Below, one piece after another: positions 32,842 to 42,908 of a stretch of 51,583 nucleotides of DNA. The position numbers and the translations under genes were made by a program. The notes below the pieces were generated by a model, which searched no databases, was not told the DNA's origin, and saw only the letters and a program-made list of their open reading frames with translations. This DNA is from Actinomadura sp. KC345 (GTDB taxonomy: Bacteria; Actinomycetota; Actinomycetes; Streptosporangiales; Streptosporangiaceae): positions 1 through 51,583 of the forward strand of contig NZ_SMKH01000013.1 in assembly GCF_004348515.1 (NCBI RefSeq), read 5' to 3'. The stretch's first letter is position 1. Every line of letters begins with the position of its first letter.

Positions 32842-33989
32842 TGGGGCTCGAGACCCGGTCCGATCAGCGGCCTCTCTCGACGCTGCATGACAGGTCGTCC
32901 TACGACCTGGGCGACTTCGAGGTGCCGACGGGCCGCGAGGAGGAGTGGCGGTTCACGCCGCTGCGCCGCCTCCGCGGCCTGCACAACGGCACCGCGGAGC
33001 CGCACGGCAAGGTCCTGGTCGAGGTGGAGGCGGCGCCGGAGGTGACGGTCGAGACCGTCGGCCGCGACGACGCCCGCCTCGGCAAGGCCTACGTCCCGGC
33101 CGACCGCGTCAGCGCGCAGGCGTGGAACTCCTTCGCGCACGCCACCGTCGTGACCGTCCCGAAGGAGGCCGTCGCCTCCGCGCCGACCGTCCTGCGGGTG
33201 CGCGGCGAGGACGCCTCCGGCGCCGCCTACGGCCACACCACGGTCGTGGTGGAGCCGTTCGCCGAGGCCACCGTCGTGCTCGCGCACCGCGGCCGGGCCG
33301 TCTACGCCGACAACGTCGAGTTCGTCGTCGGCGACGGCGCCCGCCTCTCGGTGATCAGCCTGCAGGACTGGGCGGACGGCAGCGTCCACGTGTCGCACCA
33401 GCACGCCCGGCTCGGCCGCGACGCCCGGTTCGTCTCGCACAACATCTCGCTCGGCGGCGACGTCGTGCGGATCTCCCCGTCGGTCTCCTACGACGGGCCC
33501 GGCGGCGACGCCGAGCTGTACGGGGTGTACTTCGTCGACGGCGGCCAGCACCTGGAGCACCGCCTCCTGGTCGACCACGCCGTCCCGCATTGCCGCAGCC
33601 GCGTCGACTACCGGGGCGCGCTGCAGGACCGGGACGCGCACGCCGTCTGGATCGGCGACGTGATCATCCGGGCGGAGGCCGAGGGCACCGACACCTACGA
33701 GCTGAACCGCAACCTCGTCCTCACCGACGGGACGCGGGTCGACTCCGTGCCGAACCTGGAGATCCTCACCGGCGAGGTCGCCGGCGCCGGGCACGCGTCG
33801 GCGTCCGGGCGGCTGGACGACGAGCACCTGTTCTACCTTCAGGCGCGCGGCATCACCTTCGACGAGGCGCGCCGCATGGTGGTCCGGGGCTTCCTCGGCC
33901 AGCTGATCCAGCGCATCGAGGTCGCCGAGGTGCGCGAGAAGGTCGCCGAGGCCATCGAGGAGGAGCTCGACCAGGGAGCGCGGCGATGA
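32841..33989 (+). CDS. sufD: Fe-S cluster assembly protein SufD
   Basis: A 382-residue partner of SufB. It has FEVPTGREEEWRFTPLRRLRGL at the N-terminus (residues ~24-45), the repetitive beta-helix middle, and the family's C-terminal block HLFYLQARGITFDEARRMVVRGFLGQLIQRI. YFVDGGQHLEHRLLVDHAVPHCRSRVDYRGALQD includes the conserved His of the SufB-SufD interface. ATG 32841 shares its A with the sufB TGA stop; GGAAGGAG (32823-32830) is ten bases upstream. An in-frame TTG one codon earlier is less likely. The ferredoxin gene overlaps the end by 4 bp. Confidence 0.96.
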   Translation: MGLETRSDQRPLSTLHDRSSYDLGDFEVPTGREEEWRFTPLRRLRGLHNGTAEPHGKVLVEVEAAPEVTVETVGRDDARLGKAYVPADRVSAQAWNSFAHATVVTVPKEAVASAPTVLRVRGEDASGAAYGHTTVVVEPFAEATVVLAHRGRAVYADNVEFVVGDGARLSVISLQDWADGSVHVSHQHARLGRDARFVSHNISLGGDVVRISPSVSYDGPGGDAELYGVYFVDGGQHLEHRLLVDHAVPHCRSRVDYRGALQDRDAHAVWIGDVIIRAEAEGTDTYELNRNLVLTDGTRVDSVPNLEILTGEVAGAGHASASGRLDDEHLFYLQARGITFDEARRMVVRGFLGQLIQRIEVAEVREKVAEAIEEELDQGARR

Positions 33990-34303
33990 CCTACACGAAG
34001 GTGTGCGCGCTGGACGACATCCCCGCCGACGGGGCCATCGCCGTCGAGCTCGACGACACGCCGGTCGCCATCGCGCGCAGCGGCGGCGACGTGTACGCCG
34101 TCAACGACATCTGCTCGCACGCCGAGGTGTCCCTCTCCGAGGGCGAGGTCTACGACGGCACCATCGAGTGCTGGCTGCACGGGTCCTGCTTCGACCTGCG
34201 CAGCGGCAAGCCCACCAACCCGCCGGCCACGCAGCCGGTCGCCACATACAAGGTCAAGGTCGAGGACGGCGACGTCTACGTGTCGCTCGCCGCCGACGAC
34301 TAG
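33986..34303 (+). CDS. Rieske-type [2Fe-2S] ferredoxin of the suf operon
   Basis: A 105-residue soluble Rieske protein. The cluster ligands form C-x-H-x16-C-x2-H: Cys43 and His45 in DICSHAEVSL, Cys62 and His65 in ECWLHGSCFD. It resembles the ferredoxin subunits of non-heme dioxygenases, and an ORF like this sits between sufD and sufC in many actinobacteria. It may supply electrons during cluster assembly, but its exact function is not established. The ATG overlaps the sufD stop by 4 bp; sufC starts 29 bp after its stop. Confidence 0.93.
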   Translation: MTYTKVCALDDIPADGAIAVELDDTPVAIARSGGDVYAVNDICSHAEVSLSEGEVYDGTIECWLHGSCFDLRSGKPTNPPATQPVATYKVKVEDGDVYVSLAADD

Positions 34304-34332
34304 GCCCCCACGACTAAGGACTACGACGCACT

Positions 34333-36356
<2,024 letters not shown>

Positions 36357-36412
36357 AGGAACAACGCTGGGCCCGCGCCCGGTTGTAGCGAGAAAGGCTT
36401 GGAAGGGACGAC

Positions 36413-36871
36413 ATGCAGCTGGAGGCGATGTACCAGGAGGTCATCCTGGACCATTACCGCAACCCCCTCCACAAGGGGCTGCGGGAGCCGTTCGAGGGGG
36501 AGGCCCACCACGTCAACCCGACCTGCGGTGACGAGGTGACGCTGCGCGTCCACCTGGACGGCGACGGCCAGGACGCCACGGTCGCCGACGTCTCCTACGA
36601 CGCCATGGGCTGCTCGATCAGCCAGGCCAGCGCCTCGGTGATGGCCGATCTGATCATCGGAAAGCCCGTCAAGGAGGCGATGGCCGTCGGAGAGGAGTTC
36701 CTGGCGCTGATGCAGTCGCGCGGCCAGGACGTCGACCCCGACGAGGACGTCCTCGAGGACGCCATCGCCTTCGCCGGGGTGTCCAAGTACCCCGCCAGGA
36801 TCAAATGCGCCCTGCTCGCCTGGATGGCGTGGAAGGACGCGACCGCCCGCGCACTCGGAGAGGCATCATGA
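36413..36871 (+). CDS. sufU: Zn-dependent sulfurtransferase SufU
   Basis: A 152-residue IscU-fold protein of the SufU type that accepts persulfide sulfur from SufS. The three conserved Cys are Cys38 in NPTCGDE (with Asp40), Cys67 in MGCSIS and Cys132 in RIKCALLAW. The insertion between the second and third Cys (residues ~82-125) is typical of SufU rather than IscU. It starts MQLEAMYQEVILDHYRNP. GGAAGGGA lies five to six bases before the ATG. It overlaps the SufT-like gene by 4 bp. Confidence 0.96.
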   Translation: MQLEAMYQEVILDHYRNPLHKGLREPFEGEAHHVNPTCGDEVTLRVHLDGDGQDATVADVSYDAMGCSISQASASVMADLIIGKPVKEAMAVGEEFLALMQSRGQDVDPDEDVLEDAIAFAGVSKYPARIKCALLAWMAWKDATARALGEAS

Positions 36872-37212
36872 CCGACACACCCGCCGCCGGCTCGTCCACC
36901 GCAGGCACCATCCCCGAGGAAGACGTCCTTGAGGCCCTCAAGGACGTCGTCGACCCCGAGCTCGGCATCAACGTCGTCGATCTCGGCCTGGTGTACGGCG
37001 TCAACCTCGCCGACGAGGTCGCCACCCTGGACATGACGCTCACCAGCGCCGCCTGCCCGCTCACCGACGTGATCGAGGACCAGACGCACAGCGCGCTGGA
37101 GGGCCTGGTCAAGGACGTCAAGATCAACTGGGTCTGGCTCCCGCCGTGGGGCCCCGACAAGATCACCGACGACGGCCGCGACCAGCTCCGCGCCCTGGGC
37201 TTCAACATCTGA
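36868..37212 (+). CDS. SufT-like (MIP18/PaaD family) Fe-S maturation factor
   Basis: A 114-residue DUF59/MIP18 domain protein. After a flexible start the core reads VLEALKDVVDPELGINVVDLGLVYGV (residues ~20-45), with the conserved Asp-Pro-Glu. The reactive Cys lies in LTSAACPLTDVIEDQ (about residue 63), and the end is VWLPPWGPDKITDDGRDQLRALGFNI. The family helps mature Fe-S proteins. It is the last gene of the suf operon, coupled to sufU by a 4-bp overlap (ATGA) and followed by a strong hairpin. Confidence 0.94.
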   Translation: MTDTPAAGSSTAGTIPEEDVLEALKDVVDPELGINVVDLGLVYGVNLADEVATLDMTLTSAACPLTDVIEDQTHSALEGLVKDVKINWVWLPPWGPDKITDDGRDQLRALGFNI

Positions 37213-37226
37213 CCTCACGCTGCCAG

Positions 37227-37256
37227 GAGGCCGCCCCCCGTTGGGAGGGCGGCCTC
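37227..37256 (+). terminator. Terminator hairpin of the suf operon
   Basis: GAGGCCGCCC (37227-37236) pairs perfectly with GGGCGGCCTC (37247-37256) around a 10-nt loop containing a further CCC/GGG pairing. It starts 15 bp after the SufT-like stop and is followed by TTC. It lies between convergent genes and may work in both directions. Confidence 0.8.
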
Positions 37257-37270
37257 TTCGCACGCGTCGG

Positions 37271-37855
37271 TCACTTTGGCCCGGTGTGCTCCACGGGGCG
37301 GCCGGAAGCGTCCGCCTGGACCCCGTCGGGCCTGGACGGCCAGAGGGTGTGGGTGATCGGCCACAGCGACCAGATCGCCAGGACCAGCCCCAGGCGGCCG
37401 AGCCAGGCGTAGAGCGCCTCGGCGCGGCCGGTCTCGCCGACGAGGGCGATCATCGCCAGCAGGAGGCCGCAGGCGATGGCGGTGGCGATGGCGGCCTTGC
37501 CGAACTCGCGCCACTCGTAGCGGATGCGCGCCCGGCCGTACTTCGGTTTGCCGCGCGGCGGCGGACCGCCGGCGAAGCGGTGCGCGAAGCGCTCGTCCGC
37601 CCAGCGGACCATGCTGTGGCCGAACGCGACCGAGTAGCCGAGGTAGGCGGCGGCCAGGCCGTGGGCCATGCCGGCGGTGGCGCCGCCGCGCAGGTCGATC
37701 GCCGTGGCGGCCAGCAGGACCAGGTCGACCAGCGGGACGCACAGCAGGAGCACCGCGCCGGTCCGCCGCATCCGCAGCGGGTAGCGGGCGAGGAGGCCGG
37801 CCCCCAGGACGACCCAGAAGCCGACCTCGCAGGCGACGATGATCGCGATGAGCAC
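37271..37855 (-). CDS. Membrane protein of unknown function
   Basis: A 194-residue protein with five to six hydrophobic segments: about residues 2-22 (LIAIIVACEVGFWVVLGAGLL), 33-49, 58-78, 118-138 and 148-166. A hydrophilic loop at ~80-115 is rich in Arg, Pro and Gly (FAGGPPPRGKPKYGRARIRYEWREFG). It resembles conserved actinobacterial membrane proteins without assigned function; I do not recognise a named family with confidence. The GTG at 37855 begins a hydrophobic helix and has AAGGGA about ten bases ahead; the long frame upstream is not coding-like. It converges on the suf operon across the hairpin. Confidence 0.75.
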   Translation of the reverse strand: MLIAIIVACEVGFWVVLGAGLLARYPLRMRRTGAVLLLCVPLVDLVLLAATAIDLRGGATAGMAHGLAAAYLGYSVAFGHSMVRWADERFAHRFAGGPPPRGKPKYGRARIRYEWREFGKAAIATAIACGLLLAMIALVGETGRAEALYAWLGRLGLVLAIWSLWPITHTLWPSRPDGVQADASGRPVEHTGPK

Positions 37856-38008
37856 GTGTCCGATCCCTTCTCGACTGCTTCCATGGTGCGTGCGCGGGGG
37901 CGGCGGATCGTCGTCCTGGGTGAGGTTTCGCAGGTCGTCCGAACGATGTAGGCCGGGGTCCTCACGCGGGTGGACGAGGCATGGCCGCGGGGATGCTGAG
38001 ATATAGCC

Positions 38009-39190
38009 GTGGACACGTTCCGGCGCCTCACCACCAGGCAGGACGCCCTGATCGCCGCGGCCGCGCTGGCCGGCGGCGTGCTGATGCTCTCGGTGGACGG
38101 CCACGGGAGGTGGTCGCGGGACTGGGACCCGCCGTCCTGGGCGCGGCTCGTCCCGCTGCTCGGGCTGTGCGCGACGATGCTGCTGAGGCGGACGGCGCCG
38201 CGCGCCGGGCTGGCCGTCGCGACGGTGTTCAACGTCGCCGACCTGGTGTTCGGGCCGAGCATCGCCACCGCGATGATCTACGGGGACGCGCTGTACGCGG
38301 CGAGCCTGTACGGGCGGCGGCGGACGGCGGAATGGCTGCTCGGGACGACGCTGGCGGCCTCGCTGGCGGTGGCGGCCGGCACGATGATCGCGCTGGGCGA
38401 GGTCGCCGTCGGCATCCTCGGCGGCGCGGTCGCCGGGCTGGTCTGGGTGACGCCGGTCCTGTCGGCGATGGCCGTCCGGGAGCACCGGTACCGGGCGGAG
38501 GCGGAGCGCCGGCGCGCCGAGCAGGTGGCGCGGCTGGCCGAGATGGACCGCCTCGCCGCCGTGAACGCCGAGCGCGCCCGGATGGCCCGCGAGCTGCACG
38601 ACGTGGTCGCCAACCATCTGAGCGCGGTGGCCCTGCACTCCACGGCCGTGCTGAAGGTGCGCGACCTGGACCGCGAGGGCGTCGAGCGGGCCATGGAGGT
38701 CATCCGTGACAACAGCGTGCGCGGCCTCGCCGAGATGCGCAGGATGATCGGGCTGCTGCGGGACGGGGACGCCGCGGGCCCGGCGGCGCGGCCCCGGCTG
38801 ACGGAGCTGGAGCCGCTGGTCCGGCACACCGCGAGGTCCGACCTGTCCGCGGGCCTGGAGATCGCGGGGGAGCCGCCCGAGCTGCCCGCGGCGGTGGAGC
38901 TGGCCGCGTACCGGATCGTCCAGGAGTCGCTGACCAACGCCCTGAAGCACGCCGGGCCGGGGCGCGCCGAGGTCCGCGTCGAGTACACGCGGCGGCACGT
39001 GGTGATCGACGTGCTGAGCCCGCTCGGGCGGGACGGGTCGCGGCTCCAGGGCACGGGCAGCGGGCTGGTCGGGATGCGCGAGCGCGCGGTGATGCTGGCC
39101 GGGGACTTCGACGCGGGACCGGACGGCGGCCGGTGGCGCGTGCACGCCGAACTGCCCGTCGACCAGCAGGCCGGGGAGCGCGCGTCATGA
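38009..39190 (+). CDS. NarL-family sensor histidine kinase
   Basis: A 393-residue membrane kinase. Spans cluster between residues ~14 and 155 (LIAAAALAGGVLML, RLVPLLGLCATMLL, AGLAVATVFNVADLVFG, TLAASLAVAAGTMIAL, GILGGAVAGLVWVTPVL), with no extracellular domain of note. A coiled-coil linker (156-190) leads to HisKA_3 with phospho-acceptor His197 in ARELHDVVANHLSAVAL. HATPase motifs are AYRIVQESLTNALKHAG and GTGSGLVGMRERAVML. The start is GTG 38009 without a strong ribosome site. The stop overlaps the response regulator start by 4 bp (ATGA), so they form a cognate pair. Signal unknown. Confidence 0.92.
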   Translation: MDTFRRLTTRQDALIAAAALAGGVLMLSVDGHGRWSRDWDPPSWARLVPLLGLCATMLLRRTAPRAGLAVATVFNVADLVFGPSIATAMIYGDALYAASLYGRRRTAEWLLGTTLAASLAVAAGTMIALGEVAVGILGGAVAGLVWVTPVLSAMAVREHRYRAEAERRRAEQVARLAEMDRLAAVNAERARMARELHDVVANHLSAVALHSTAVLKVRDLDREGVERAMEVIRDNSVRGLAEMRRMIGLLRDGDAAGPAARPRLTELEPLVRHTARSDLSAGLEIAGEPPELPAAVELAAYRIVQESLTNALKHAGPGRAEVRVEYTRRHVVIDVLSPLGRDGSRLQGTGSGLVGMRERAVMLAGDFDAGPDGGRWRVHAELPVDQQAGERAS

Positions 39191-39867
39191 TCGATGTGCT
39201 GGTCGCCGACGATCAGGCCGCGGTGCGGGCGGGACTCGTGCTGATCCTCGGCGCGGCCCCGGACGTCCGGGTCGTCGGCGAGGCCGCGGACGGCGCGGAG
39301 GCGGTGGAGATGGCCCGCGCGCTCCGGCCGGACGTGGTGCTCATGGACGTCCGCATGCCCCGCCTGGACGGCATCGCCGCGACGCGGGAGATCGCGGGCC
39401 TCACCGACGTCCTGGTGCTGACGACGTTCGACATGGACGAGTACGTGTTCGGCGCGCTGCGGGCGGGCGCCGCGGGGTTCCTGCTCAAGGACGTCGACGC
39501 CGACCGGCTGGTGGAGGCGGTGCGGACCGTGGCGGCGGGGGAGGGGATCATCGCGCCGAAGGTCACCCGGCGGCTGATCGGCGCGTTCTCCTCCCGGCCC
39601 GCCGCGCCCGCGGAGCCGCCGCCGGGGCTGTCCGACCTGACGCCGCGGGAGCGCGAGGTCTTCGCGTGCCTGGGCGAGGGCCTGTCCAACGGCCAGATCG
39701 CGGACCGGCTCGCCATGGCCGAGACGACCACCAAGACGCACGTCAGCCGCATTCTGGGGAAACTCGGGCTGGCCAGCCGCGTTCAGGCGGCCATCCTCGC
39801 CCAGGAGACGGCCGGCACCGGGCTTTCGGCGCCCGTCCCACCCGAGAGATCGCCCGGGGGCGCCTGA
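39187..39867 (+). CDS. NarL/LuxR-type response regulator
   Basis: A 226-residue regulator. The receiver domain (residues 2-118) has Asp8-Asp9, phospho-acceptor Asp54 in VVLMDVRMP, Thr79-Thr80 and Lys101 in GFLLK. The LuxR HTH (about 148-206) reads LTPREREVFACLGEGLSNGQIADRLAMAETTTKTHVSRILGKLGLASRVQAAI. A Pro-rich linker (132-146) joins them. It is coupled to the kinase before it by a 4-bp overlap and converges on the EAL-type gene 16 bp downstream. Confidence 0.93.
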   Translation: MIDVLVADDQAAVRAGLVLILGAAPDVRVVGEAADGAEAVEMARALRPDVVLMDVRMPRLDGIAATREIAGLTDVLVLTTFDMDEYVFGALRAGAAGFLLKDVDADRLVEAVRTVAAGEGIIAPKVTRRLIGAFSSRPAAPAEPPPGLSDLTPREREVFACLGEGLSNGQIADRLAMAETTTKTHVSRILGKLGLASRVQAAILAQETAGTGLSAPVPPERSPGGA

Positions 39868-39883
39868 GGCCGCAGGGGCGGTC

Positions 39884-41017
39884 TCAGCGCGACAGGCCGC
39901 GGATCAGGTCGGCGACCCGGACGATGCCCAGGCAGCGGCCCACCTCGTCGACCACGACCAGGTCGTCGTAGACGCGCTCGTCCTCGCGCCCGGCCGCCCG
40001 CAACGCCGCGACGGCGGGGACGGTGCGCGGCACCGTCCGCGGCGGGTCGGCGAGCCGCGCCGCGGGCCTGCGGGCGTGGAGGGCGTGGCCGTAGGCGCCG
40101 GACAGCCTGAGCAGGAAACGCGTCCGGTCCACCGCGCACCGGGGCCGCTGCCGCTCGTCGACGATGACGATGCTGGAGATGCCCGCCTCCGCGTTCAGCG
40201 CGTCGAGCACCTCCCCGGCGGTCGCCGTGTGCGGCATGGTCACCGCCGGGAGCGTGAACTCCGAGACCCGCGGCCCGAGGCCGGCGTCCTCCCGCGCGGG
40301 CTCCTCCCGGGCCGCGACCGGGACGGTGACCGGCATCCCCGGCCGCCACCCGGGCGGGGCCAGGACCGGCCCCTGGACGAGTCGCACACCGGCGTCGCGC
40401 ATGTGCAGGACCTGCTCGCGGTTCGCCATCTGCGGCGCCAGGACGTGCGTCTCCAGGCGGTGCGCCAGTTCGACGAGGCTCGCCACCAGCGCCGCGCGGC
40501 GCGGATCGGACACCGACCGGCGGGCCAGGTCCGGGTCGAGCTTCAGCAGGTACGACGCGCCGTCCGCGAGCAGGTCCAGCGGCGCGTGGGCGGCGCCGAG
40601 GCCGGCGAGCCCGACGAGGTAGCCGGCGTGGCGGAGCCGGGCCAGCGCGGCGTTGACCGGCGGGCGCAGCGCGGGCGGGAAGCCTCCGGCGACGCAGAGG
40701 ATGATCTCCTGCGGGCGCCGCCCCGTCCCGGCGAGTCCGTGGTGCAGTTCGGCGAGCAGGTCGTCCCCGCCGGAGAGCGTCTCGGCCCGCAGGCCGATCT
40801 GCAGCGGCAGCGGGGTCCCGAGGCCGGCGGCGGCGCGGGCCGCCTCCACGGCGCGGCGCACGTCCTCCGAGGCCGGGTCGAACCGCATCGGCGCGGATCC
40901 GGCCGCCGGCGCCGCGTGCGCCTCGACGGCGACGACCGCGCCGCTGCCGAGATCGACGACGGGCTGGAACGCCGCCCGGTCCGGCAGGACGGCGTCGGGG
41001 ACTTCGACGGCTGACAC
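39884..41017 (-). CDS. Degenerate EAL-domain protein with CBS-like C-terminus
   Basis: A 377-residue protein. Residues ~13-225 follow the order of an EAL (cyclic-di-GMP phosphodiesterase) domain: FQPVVDLGSGAVVAVEAHA at the start, DGASYLLKLDPDL in the middle, VRLVQGPVLAPP at the end. Metal and catalytic positions are largely lost: EAL reads EAH (Glu32 kept), the Asn strand reads IGLRA (74-78), the ELTE strand ILCVA (106-110), the DDFGxG loop GLAGLG (136-141) and the AEGVE strand LAPQ (193-196). Lys159 and Asp161 remain. Residues ~240-377 resemble a CBS pair (VTMPHTATAGEVLDAL...SSIVIVDE; YDDLVVVDEVGRCLGIVRVADLI). Probably a non-catalytic nucleotide-sensing protein. Confidence 0.78.
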   Translation of the reverse strand: MSAVEVPDAVLPDRAAFQPVVDLGSGAVVAVEAHAAPAAGSAPMRFDPASEDVRRAVEAARAAAGLGTPLPLQIGLRAETLSGGDDLLAELHHGLAGTGRRPQEIILCVAGGFPPALRPPVNAALARLRHAGYLVGLAGLGAAHAPLDLLADGASYLLKLDPDLARRSVSDPRRAALVASLVELAHRLETHVLAPQMANREQVLHMRDAGVRLVQGPVLAPPGWRPGMPVTVPVAAREEPAREDAGLGPRVSEFTLPAVTMPHTATAGEVLDALNAEAGISSIVIVDERQRPRCAVDRTRFLLRLSGAYGHALHARRPAARLADPPRTVPRTVPAVAALRAAGREDERVYDDLVVVDEVGRCLGIVRVADLIRGLSR

Positions 41018-41089
41018 AACCGCATCATGCCGTCCGCCAGGCCGCGAAACCGAATTTGTCGGAAGAAGTTAACCCACAGTTCGCGCAGG

Positions 41090-41485
41090 TCAGAGGCCGC
41101 GGCCCCCGGCGAGCGCGGACAGCAGGTAGGTCACTCCCGCGACGGCGGCGAGCCACACGTAGGCGGTGATGTCGGCGCCGCGCAGCGACTGGACGATCAG
41201 CGCGCCGACCACCGCGACGGTCAGCACGTCGCCGGTCATCGCGGCGGCCCGCAGGTGTGCGCGGGCCCGGGTGCCGGAGCCGAAGCCCTCGCTGACCGGC
41301 AGGGCGGGCTCGTTGCGCCGGTAGGCCAGGTAGGCCGCGTAGCCGGCCAGCGCGGTGAGCGCGACGAGGGCCGTCCCCGACCGCCCGTCGGCGGCGAGCA
41401 CGGCCCCGACCACCACTCCGGCGCTCAGGACGAGCCCGGGTACGGCCCACCGGCCGAGGCTGCGGCGTTCGGAAGCGATCCACAT
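41090..41485 (-). CDS. Small membrane protein of unknown function
   Basis: A 131-residue protein with four hydrophobic spans: about residues 13-32 (AVPGLVLSAGVVVGAVLA), 37-54, 85-102 and 107-125. An Arg-rich cytoplasmic stretch (GFGSGTRARAHLRAA) separates the two halves. No family is recognised with confidence. ATG 41485 is preferred; an ATG four codons earlier has no room for a ribosome site. GGAAGGATGAGG lies just upstream. It is divergent from the first AIM24 gene, 70 bp away. Confidence 0.7.
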   Translation of the reverse strand: MWIASERRSLGRWAVPGLVLSAGVVVGAVLAADGRSGTALVALTALAGYAAYLAYRRNEPALPVSEGFGSGTRARAHLRAAAMTGDVLTVAVVGALIVQSLRGADITAYVWLAAVAGVTYLLSALAGGRGL

Positions 41486-41541
41486 GGTCCTCATCCTTCC
41501 CGATCCGGGGTCAAGGCGGGCCGTCAACGCGCCGGGGCCTG

Positions 41542-41547
41542 TATCTT
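41542..41547 (+). promoter_or_regulatory. -10-like hexamer before the first AIM24 gene
   Basis: TATCTT ends 8 nt before the GTG start at 41556 and no Shine-Dalgarno sequence lies between, so the transcript of the AIM24 cluster is probably leaderless. No clear -35 is visible. Confidence 0.4.
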
Positions 41548-41555
41548 CTCGCTTC

Positions 41556-42194
41556 GTGGCGCAATTTCGGATGAACGGCTCGAAGATGCTCGCCGTCGAT
41601 CTCGGCGGCGAGACCATCAGGGCGCTGAACGGGTCCATGGTCGCCTACGAGGGCCAGATGGCGTTCAAACGCCAGGGCATGACGGGCGGCGAGGGCCTGC
41701 GCGGCGCCCTCAAACGGAGGATCGCCGGTGAGGGGATCACCCTCATGGAGATCACGGGGCAGGGGACGGTCTACCTGGCGAGCGAGGCGACGGAGGTCAC
41801 CCTCGTCCAGCTCACCGGCGACACGCTGTTCGTGGAGTCGGAGAGCCTCCTGGCCCTCGACGGGAATCTGCAGACCGGCGTCCAGTTCGTCGGCATGCGG
41901 GGCATGGGGACCGGCCAGGGCCTCGCAACGACGAAGGTCGACGGGCACGGGACGGTGGCCGTCCTGTCCCAGGGGCCGGCCATCGCGCTGGAGGTGTCGC
42001 CCCAGTCACCCCTGTGCGTCGACCCCCACGCCTACGTCTGCCATCACGGCCAGCTCCAGCAGGACGTGGTGAGCGACGTCAACTGGCGCACGGTCATCGG
42101 CCAGGGGTCGGGGGAGAGCGTGCAGTTCCGGTACTCGGGACACGGGCTGGTCTACGTCCAGCCGTCCGAACGCGGCGGAATTCTGGAGATCTGA
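41556..42194 (+). CDS. AIM24 family protein, copy 1
   Basis: A 212-residue AIM24/TerD-neighbourhood beta-rich protein (family first named from a yeast mitochondrial protein; bacterial role unknown). It begins VAQFRMNGSKMLAVDLGG and continues with NGSMVAYEGQMAFKRQG, GEGITLMEITGQGTVYLASEA, LFVESESLLALDGNLQTGVQF, the GQGLATTKVDGHGTVAVLSQGPAIAL repeat block, VDPHAYVCHHG and the closing VYVQPSER. No signal peptide or membrane span. GTG 41556 matches where related actinobacterial proteins start and follows a -10-like hexamer. The next two genes are paralogues in the same reading frame. Confidence 0.88.
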   Translation: MAQFRMNGSKMLAVDLGGETIRALNGSMVAYEGQMAFKRQGMTGGEGLRGALKRRIAGEGITLMEITGQGTVYLASEATEVTLVQLTGDTLFVESESLLALDGNLQTGVQFVGMRGMGTGQGLATTKVDGHGTVAVLSQGPAIALEVSPQSPLCVDPHAYVCHHGQLQQDVVSDVNWRTVIGQGSGESVQFRYSGHGLVYVQPSERGGILEI

Positions 42195-42251
42195 ATGGCG
42201 ACGAAGTCGGCGCGGGTGGCGTGGGGGGCCGTCCCCCCTCGGGAGGTATAG
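42195..42251 (+). CDS. 18-residue mini-ORF between AIM24 copies 1 and 2
   Basis: The ATG directly follows the TGA of AIM24 copy 1, and its TAG directly precedes the ATG of copy 2, leaving no spare bases. It encodes MATKSARVAWGAVPPREV. GGAG (42185-42188) stands six bases before its ATG. A 6-bp G/C hairpin (42223-42238) lies inside it, and its last codons contain the ribosome site of copy 2. It could act as a coupling or leader peptide; it may also be a chance frame in a short gap. Confidence 0.3.
   Translation: MATKSARVAWGAVPPREV
42223..42238 (+). other. G6/C6 hairpin just before AIM24 copy 2
   Basis: GGGGGG (42223-42228), loop CCGT, CCCCCC (42233-42238): a perfect 6-bp all-GC stem ending two bases before the GGGAGG ribosome site (42241-42246) of copy 2. 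It could modulate translation or RNA stability between the two genes. Confidence 0.45.
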
Positions 42252-42905
42252 ATGCCGGGCTACCAAACGATCAACTCCAAGATGCTCCAGGTGCCGATCG
42301 GGCCGGGGCAGGAGGTCTACAGCAAGCGCGGCGCGATGCTCGGCTACTCGGGGCCGGTGTCGTTCGCCCCGACGGCGACCGCCGGGCAGGGCGTCGGCGG
42401 CACGATCGGCCGCGCCGTCGCCGGTGAGCGCTCCGCGATGATGCACGTGACCGGGCAGGGCAGCGTCCTGTTCGGGCACGGCGGCCTCGAGGTCACCGTC
42501 ATCGACCTGAGCGGCGGCGACACGCTCTACGCCGAGGCCGACCGGCTGCTCGTCCACGACGCGTCCCTCCAGGTGGGGACGATGTTCATGGGCGAACAGG
42601 GCGGTGTCCGCGGGATGGTCCGCGGCGCGGTCACCGGGCAGGGCCTCTTCACCACCACGCTCATGGGGAAGGGGGCGTGCGCGCTCCTGTCGCACGGCCC
42701 CGTGATGGAGATGCCGATCAGCCCGCAGCGTCCCGTCCACGTCGACCCGCAGGCCTACGTCGCGCATCGCGGCCAGGTGGAGAACAAGCTCACCACGGCG
42801 GTCGGCCTGCGCGAAATGATGGGCCGGGGCTCCGGCGAGGGGTTCCAGCTCCAGCTGAACGGCACCGGCGTCGTCTACGTCCAGGCCAGCGAGAGGAAGA
42901 TCTGA
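42252..42905 (+). CDS. AIM24 family protein, copy 2
   Basis: A 217-residue paralogue of the previous gene. Matching blocks: INSKMLQVPIGPGQEVYSKRGAMLGYSG, MMHVTGQGSVLFGHGGLEVTVIDLSGGDTLYAEADRLLVHDASLQVGTMF, GQGLFTTTLMGKGACALLSHGPVMEMPI, VDPQAYVAHRGQVENKLTTAVGLREMMGRGSGEGFQLQLNGTGVVYVQASERKI. The ATG has GGGAGG (42241-42246) five bases upstream. No signal peptide or membrane span. The stop lies three bases before copy 3, so the three genes are surely co-expressed. The gap to copy 1 is filled by an 18-codon in-frame mini-ORF. Confidence 0.9.
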   Translation: MPGYQTINSKMLQVPIGPGQEVYSKRGAMLGYSGPVSFAPTATAGQGVGGTIGRAVAGERSAMMHVTGQGSVLFGHGGLEVTVIDLSGGDTLYAEADRLLVHDASLQVGTMFMGEQGGVRGMVRGAVTGQGLFTTTLMGKGACALLSHGPVMEMPISPQRPVHVDPQAYVAHRGQVENKLTTAVGLREMMGRGSGEGFQLQLNGTGVVYVQASERKI

Positions 42906-42908
42906 CCC

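Noticed and set aside
32691-33827. Minus-strand 378-codon frame over sufD
   Set aside because: Mirror frame of sufD, whose position, overlaps and family blocks are unambiguous.
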